From assembly GCF_008727925.1 (NCBI RefSeq), contig NZ_VTWT01000001.1:682001-746000 (forward strand): DNA of 64,000 nt. Reading direction: 5' to 3'. Origin of the DNA: Adhaeribacter soli (GTDB lineage: Bacteria; Bacteroidota; Bacteroidia; Cytophagales; Hymenobacteraceae). Every line of letters starts with the position of its first letter. Positions within the stretch are counted from its first letter, which is position 1. The notes under the pieces are model-generated. The model searched no databases. It saw only the letters and a program-made list of their open reading frames with translations, and was not told where the DNA came from. This document shows, one piece after another, positions 62,201 to 64,000 of the stretch. Both the position numbers and the translations under genes were made by a program.

Positions 62201-62691
62201 AGCATCGCTACGGCCGTGTTCAGCAAGGTTGCCGCATCCAGGTCCACTTCAAAATTGAAAGGAATATTCAGCTCGCGCGTAAACGCCTGCACCACTTTGT
62301 TCACGAAACTATCGATGGTGCTTACCGCGAAATCGGCGTAATGGAACAGGATCTGGGTGAAAACTTCCCTGGCGCGAATTCTTAAAAGATCGGTGGTATA
62401 GTTATGTCCCGGGTATTCCTGGTTCAGTTCGTCGGTTATAGCCTGCAGCAATTCTTCCGCCTTCCTTTTTTCCTTTAAATCGGTAGCGTTTTCGGGCTGA
62501 AAACTCCGAAGCGCGTGCAGGATGCGTTCCTTCATCTCGGCGGCCGCATCGTTGGTGAAGGTGATGGCCAGAATGGTGCGATAGTAGGAGGGATCGGGGG
62601 TATGCAGCGCCAGCTTCAGGTATTCTTTGGTAAGCGTATAGGTTTTGCCGGAACCGGCAGAGGAGGAATAGACTTTTAAGACAGCAGGCAT
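59299..62691 (-). CDS. AddA-like UvrD helicase/nuclease subunit
   Basis: This 1130-residue protein has an SF1 helicase core and a C-terminal PD-(D/E)XK nuclease. Walker A: YSSAGSGKTYTLTKEYL; motif II: ILIDEFQDTSALQW; motif III: VVGDAKQAIYRWRGG; motifs V/VI: ITSIHKAKGLAYPVV and LYVALTRPEHRLYL. Nuclease: YKPDRIVFDAKTNAVTLIDF with the Asp and LIDFKLP catalytic Lys. AddA pairs with AddB to resect double-strand ends up to a Chi site. Its partner candidate is the gene at 48225-51134, same strand, 8.2 kb away. Normally addB precedes addA directly. Length is normal. Confidence 0.9.
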   Translation of the reverse strand: MPAVLKVYSSSAGSGKTYTLTKEYLKLALHTPDPSYYRTILAITFTNDAAAEMKERILHALRSFQPENATDLKEKRKAEELLQAITDELNQEYPGHNYTTDLLRIRAREVFTQILFHYADFAVSTIDSFVNKVVQAFTRELNIPFNFEVDLDAATLLNTAVAMLLDQVKDGEGNLLANTLEQYAEEKASEGKSWNSLPAELAEFGVNLLNEQVYEAVLSLQKLKLDDFRKIRTELQKKLKGIETEIQTFAKEGADLINNAGIPVEAFANGKLGIPAYFEGLAKEVDLEKPYAYAHKTFASGKFYSGKASALDKVTIEGICGGLTDCYNRIEAIRIERGPEYALIKEMIPNLYKLSVLNELEKCMQEIKKDKNLVHISEFNKKITDIVLHEPIPFIYERLGEKYHHILIDEFQDTSALQWNNLLPLIDNTLAGGHFNLVVGDAKQAIYRWRGGDLEQILHLYKGQTQNLYKNRRNEDILSERYQSLDHSLRPQNLNTNYRSDTQIINFNNELFRFIANHKGRAFETLQGIYDETFPQIAPGGKNEKGGLVQVIFASNDDPNFELDLQSGNRTETLFEGYENQQIITYSESNFDITLQLVKQALKDGYKLKDIAILSRKNANSREIATFLKEKGYAIISSDSLSLQNAEVVNLLIALFRIFNRPDDGLARAEALVLIYKIVKEEPINSRVTEEIAAVADDARSEIFFNKVRALGFDLKEKETGNLSLYELTEKLIRILDLLGKNNECEYLFRFLDLVMEYSLNNSNNLANFLQYWDLHKEKLSINTPKDLDAITITSIHKAKGLAYPVVIVPFADWSVVPMNRSLLWGKLDAENAPVEKLEVAVVGMSSRLENTALKNQYQTELERTFIENLNMLYVALTRPEHRLYLIAKKLDFTKEGNMKNISYFLHAYLVNKGLWDVAKPVFTLAEDFTTFSGKTTSVSEHYSLDQLHATDWEKRLKLKQHANNIFDFETQQQQRKWSRRLHYALSRLTTADELETVLNSLKNQGIISRREMPEFTERLQTVVQHPQMQIYFSQEVVFENEKEILDVRTLRYKPDRIVFDAKTNAVTLIDFKLPPEKNEYIENLNSYAQLFAELAHTNITCLLYYFEEERVHQWKFVPAKAGEQIGLGL

Positions 62692-62748
62692 AGCGTTTTC
62701 TTTTGGCGGAAATTAGAAGGCAGAACAGAAAGCTAAGTTACTTAAAAT

Positions 62749-63086
62749 TGTTGATTGTTAATTGCTGATTGTTAATTGGAGATCCATGAAGGATGAAGAT
62801 TCTATTATGTTTTTTCTACTATGTTGCCTTTCTACTATGTGGCCTGTGTCCTCACAGGACACTATATTATTTAGCTTATAAGTGTCCTGTGAGGACACAG
62901 GCCACATAGTTGTAGGTTGATCGGCAATGCATGTACAATCATAGCATAAAAGTTTGCCCCTACATTAAAGTAGAATTGCAAGGTTCTTAATCTGAAAATG
63001 GTATTCAGATTTATAAGCAAAACACTAAAGTTTTAAGGTCAAAAATCAATCAACAATCAACAATCAACAATCAACAATCAACAATT
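62749..63086. repeat. Outer inverted low-complexity arms
   Basis: The left arm (62749-62778) contains TTGATTGTTAATTGCTGATT. The right arm (63045-63086) is tandem ATCAACA (about six units), the reverse complement of the left motif. They enclose the 30-nt inverted repeat at 62834. Confidence 0.6.
62834..62910. repeat. Perfect 30-nt inverted repeat with nested palindromes
   Basis: Arms 62834-62863 and 62881-62910 are exact reverse complements and begin ACTATGTGGCCTGTGTCCTC. Each arm contains its own palindrome GTGTCCTCACAGGACAC, so cruciforms of several sizes can form. A 16-nt direct repeat (TTTCTACTATGTTG) precedes it. Confidence 0.85.
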
Positions 63087-63178
63087 CAAAAAAGTCCTGA
63101 ACTGCCAGAAGCTTTCGTTCCGGCAATCCAGGACAAGCCTAAAGTTTAACGCAAGTGGCGTATAGCGCTGAAGAACGA

Positions 63179-63727
63179 TCAGGCGGCCTCGTTGTGCTGA
63201 TTTTCGAACTTAAGCACGCGACCTGGGTTAAAGTCTTCAAGCGTGGTATGGAACATGACTTTGGCCATGGTCATGGAGTATTCGGTAAGCAGGCAGCTTT
63301 GCTGTTCGGAGTAAAGCATGTTCTGGCTCTGGTTTATGCCGGGTTTGTTCAGCTCCATGAGCTCATCGAAGCTGTTGCGCATTTTCTTAACCGCCCGGAA
63401 ATACCGTTCGTTGTAATGCATGGCCACTACCTGGCAAACGGCGTAGCTGTTTTTTTGCCGTTCGGTCAGCATTTTCAGACAGAGGGCATCGTTGCTGTCT
63501 TTTTCCAGGTCCGAAACAATGGCAAAATAGACTTTCCGGGTATCCGGGTCCGACTGAAAGATCGGGTGGTTATCCATGCCATCGCAAAGCAGGCTGTAAT
63601 TTTTAAATTTCAGGTTTTCAAAAACCGGATCCTTTAAAACTTTGTTGTAAATTTTAAAAGCCAGGGCTCCGGAAGCTATTAGATTGAATTCCTTTCCTTT
63701 TCTGATAATCTTGGAAATGTGTAACAT
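63179..63727 (-). CDS. Hypothetical protein, unrecognised
   Basis: This 182-residue protein is soluble, helical and unlike any family I know. Visible features: FNLIASGALAFKIYNKVL, NYSLLCDGMDNHPIFQSD, VYFAIVSDLEKDSNDALCLKML, YAVCQVVAMHYNERYFRAVKKM and TLEDFNPGRVLKFEN. Several Cys (about 5) are scattered. Codon use looks like genuine coding sequence; the longer open frame on the plus strand (63155-63637) is antisense to it and less plausible. It has no obvious partner. Confidence 0.6.
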   Translation of the reverse strand: MLHISKIIRKGKEFNLIASGALAFKIYNKVLKDPVFENLKFKNYSLLCDGMDNHPIFQSDPDTRKVYFAIVSDLEKDSNDALCLKMLTERQKNSYAVCQVVAMHYNERYFRAVKKMRNSFDELMELNKPGINQSQNMLYSEQQSCLLTEYSMTMAKVMFHTTLEDFNPGRVLKFENQHNEAA

Positions 63728-64000
63728 ACGGTAGTTTTTATAAGTTTGATTGTGTAGTACCGGTTACCAGAACAAGGAAGAAAGGGGGGAAAGCACGATT
63801 CTCAATTGCTGCTGGATAACCACGGTTTGCGAACAACCTGCCAGGCAGGTACCTTTCATGGGCGAAACATAGTTGTGAGCGTTTAAAGAAATTAAAGAGC
63901 GTTCAGTTAAAACCATTAATAAGTAACTGGAAGATCCGAAACCCAAGCCGGTTTTATTATAAATGGCAGGCCTGCTTTTTCGCTGCCGGTTATGAATTTT
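63728..64000. other. Upstream region and right edge of the window
   Basis: No gene recognised. A 60-codon minus-strand frame (63764-63946) has no support. Confidence 0.5.

Larger units (their letters stand above)
62692..63178. other. 487-nt gap of nested inverted repeats
   Basis: It contains an ATTGTTAATTG / AACAATCAACA outer inverted repeat (62749-63086) and a perfect 30-nt inverted repeat (62834-62910). No gene seen. Confidence 0.6.

Noticed and set aside
63155-63637. Plus-strand open frame of 160 codons
   Set aside because: It is antisense to a longer minus-strand frame with more normal composition; neither has a family match, but the minus frame is favoured by start codon and length.
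63764-63946. Minus-strand 60-codon frame with two Cys (KGTCLAGCSQ), a possible peptide precursor
   Set aside because: No leader motif, no modifying enzymes nearby, and no promoter or ribosome-binding signal; a chance frame is more likely.

Overview
The window looks like a chromosomal segment from a member of the Bacteroidota, most likely Cytophagales (Hymenobacteraceae-like: Adhaeribacter, Pontibacter, Hymenobacter relatives). The evidence is the gene content (DUF1573, DUF4296, Bat-type DUF58/VWA operon, NodT-type RND efflux, AddAB-like nuclease), several matches to the Bacteroidota -7 promoter element TAnnTTTG, weak Shine-Dalgarno sequences, and gene ends rich in palindromic intergenic repeats and hairpin terminators. 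I recognised no rRNA, tRNA, CRISPR array or intact prophage. The genus is inference.

Layout: 1-163 is the tail of a RecD/UvrD-like helicase. 0.2-6.4 kb holds DUF1573, DUF423, a YggS PLP protein, a degraded REP-associated transposase, a short Bat operon (DUF58, BatD-like, BatA), a DUF4296 lipoprotein, a REPIN and a CsaA-like protein. 6.5-17.3 kb is metabolic: a FAD/Rieske oxidoreductase, DUF922, MATE exporter, aminotransferase, the ergothioneine pair EgtB-EgtD, MenC, a lipoprotein and an acyl-CoA dehydrogenase-like flavoprotein. 17.5-21.7 kb has a sirtuin, TopA and a SixA-like phosphatase.

The most striking block is 21.9-33.0 kb, a chemosensory locus: a ParA-family ATPase, then a giant soluble receptor with an unbroken poly-HAMP array (16 + 15 alternating HAMP-like half units, exact 276-nt period), CheW, CheY, CheB, CheA and CheC. 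No CheR is present in the window and no transmembrane segment is seen in the receptor. ParA next to a cytoplasmic receptor recalls PpfA/ParC systems that position chemosensory clusters. The receptor's N-terminal tail is basic and low in complexity, like ParA-activating tails.

33.8-36.2 kb is a polyamine operon: a SpeD-SpeE fusion followed 1 nt later by an agmatinase-family hydrolase. 36.3-48.2 kb has a phage-holin-family membrane protein, a 16-Cys copper-storage-like protein, RecQ, a subtilisin-like lipoprotein, an XRE-S24 repressor, pirin, an M2 peptidase, RmuC, a frameshifted lipoprotein and a LysM protein. At 48.2-62.7 kb, AddB-like and AddA-like subunits are both on the minus strand but separated by about 8 kb holding an RND efflux operon, a MazF/PemK toxin-antitoxin pair, an antitoxin remnant and a c-type cytochrome lipoprotein. 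The last 1.3 kb holds nested inverted repeats and one unrecognised gene.
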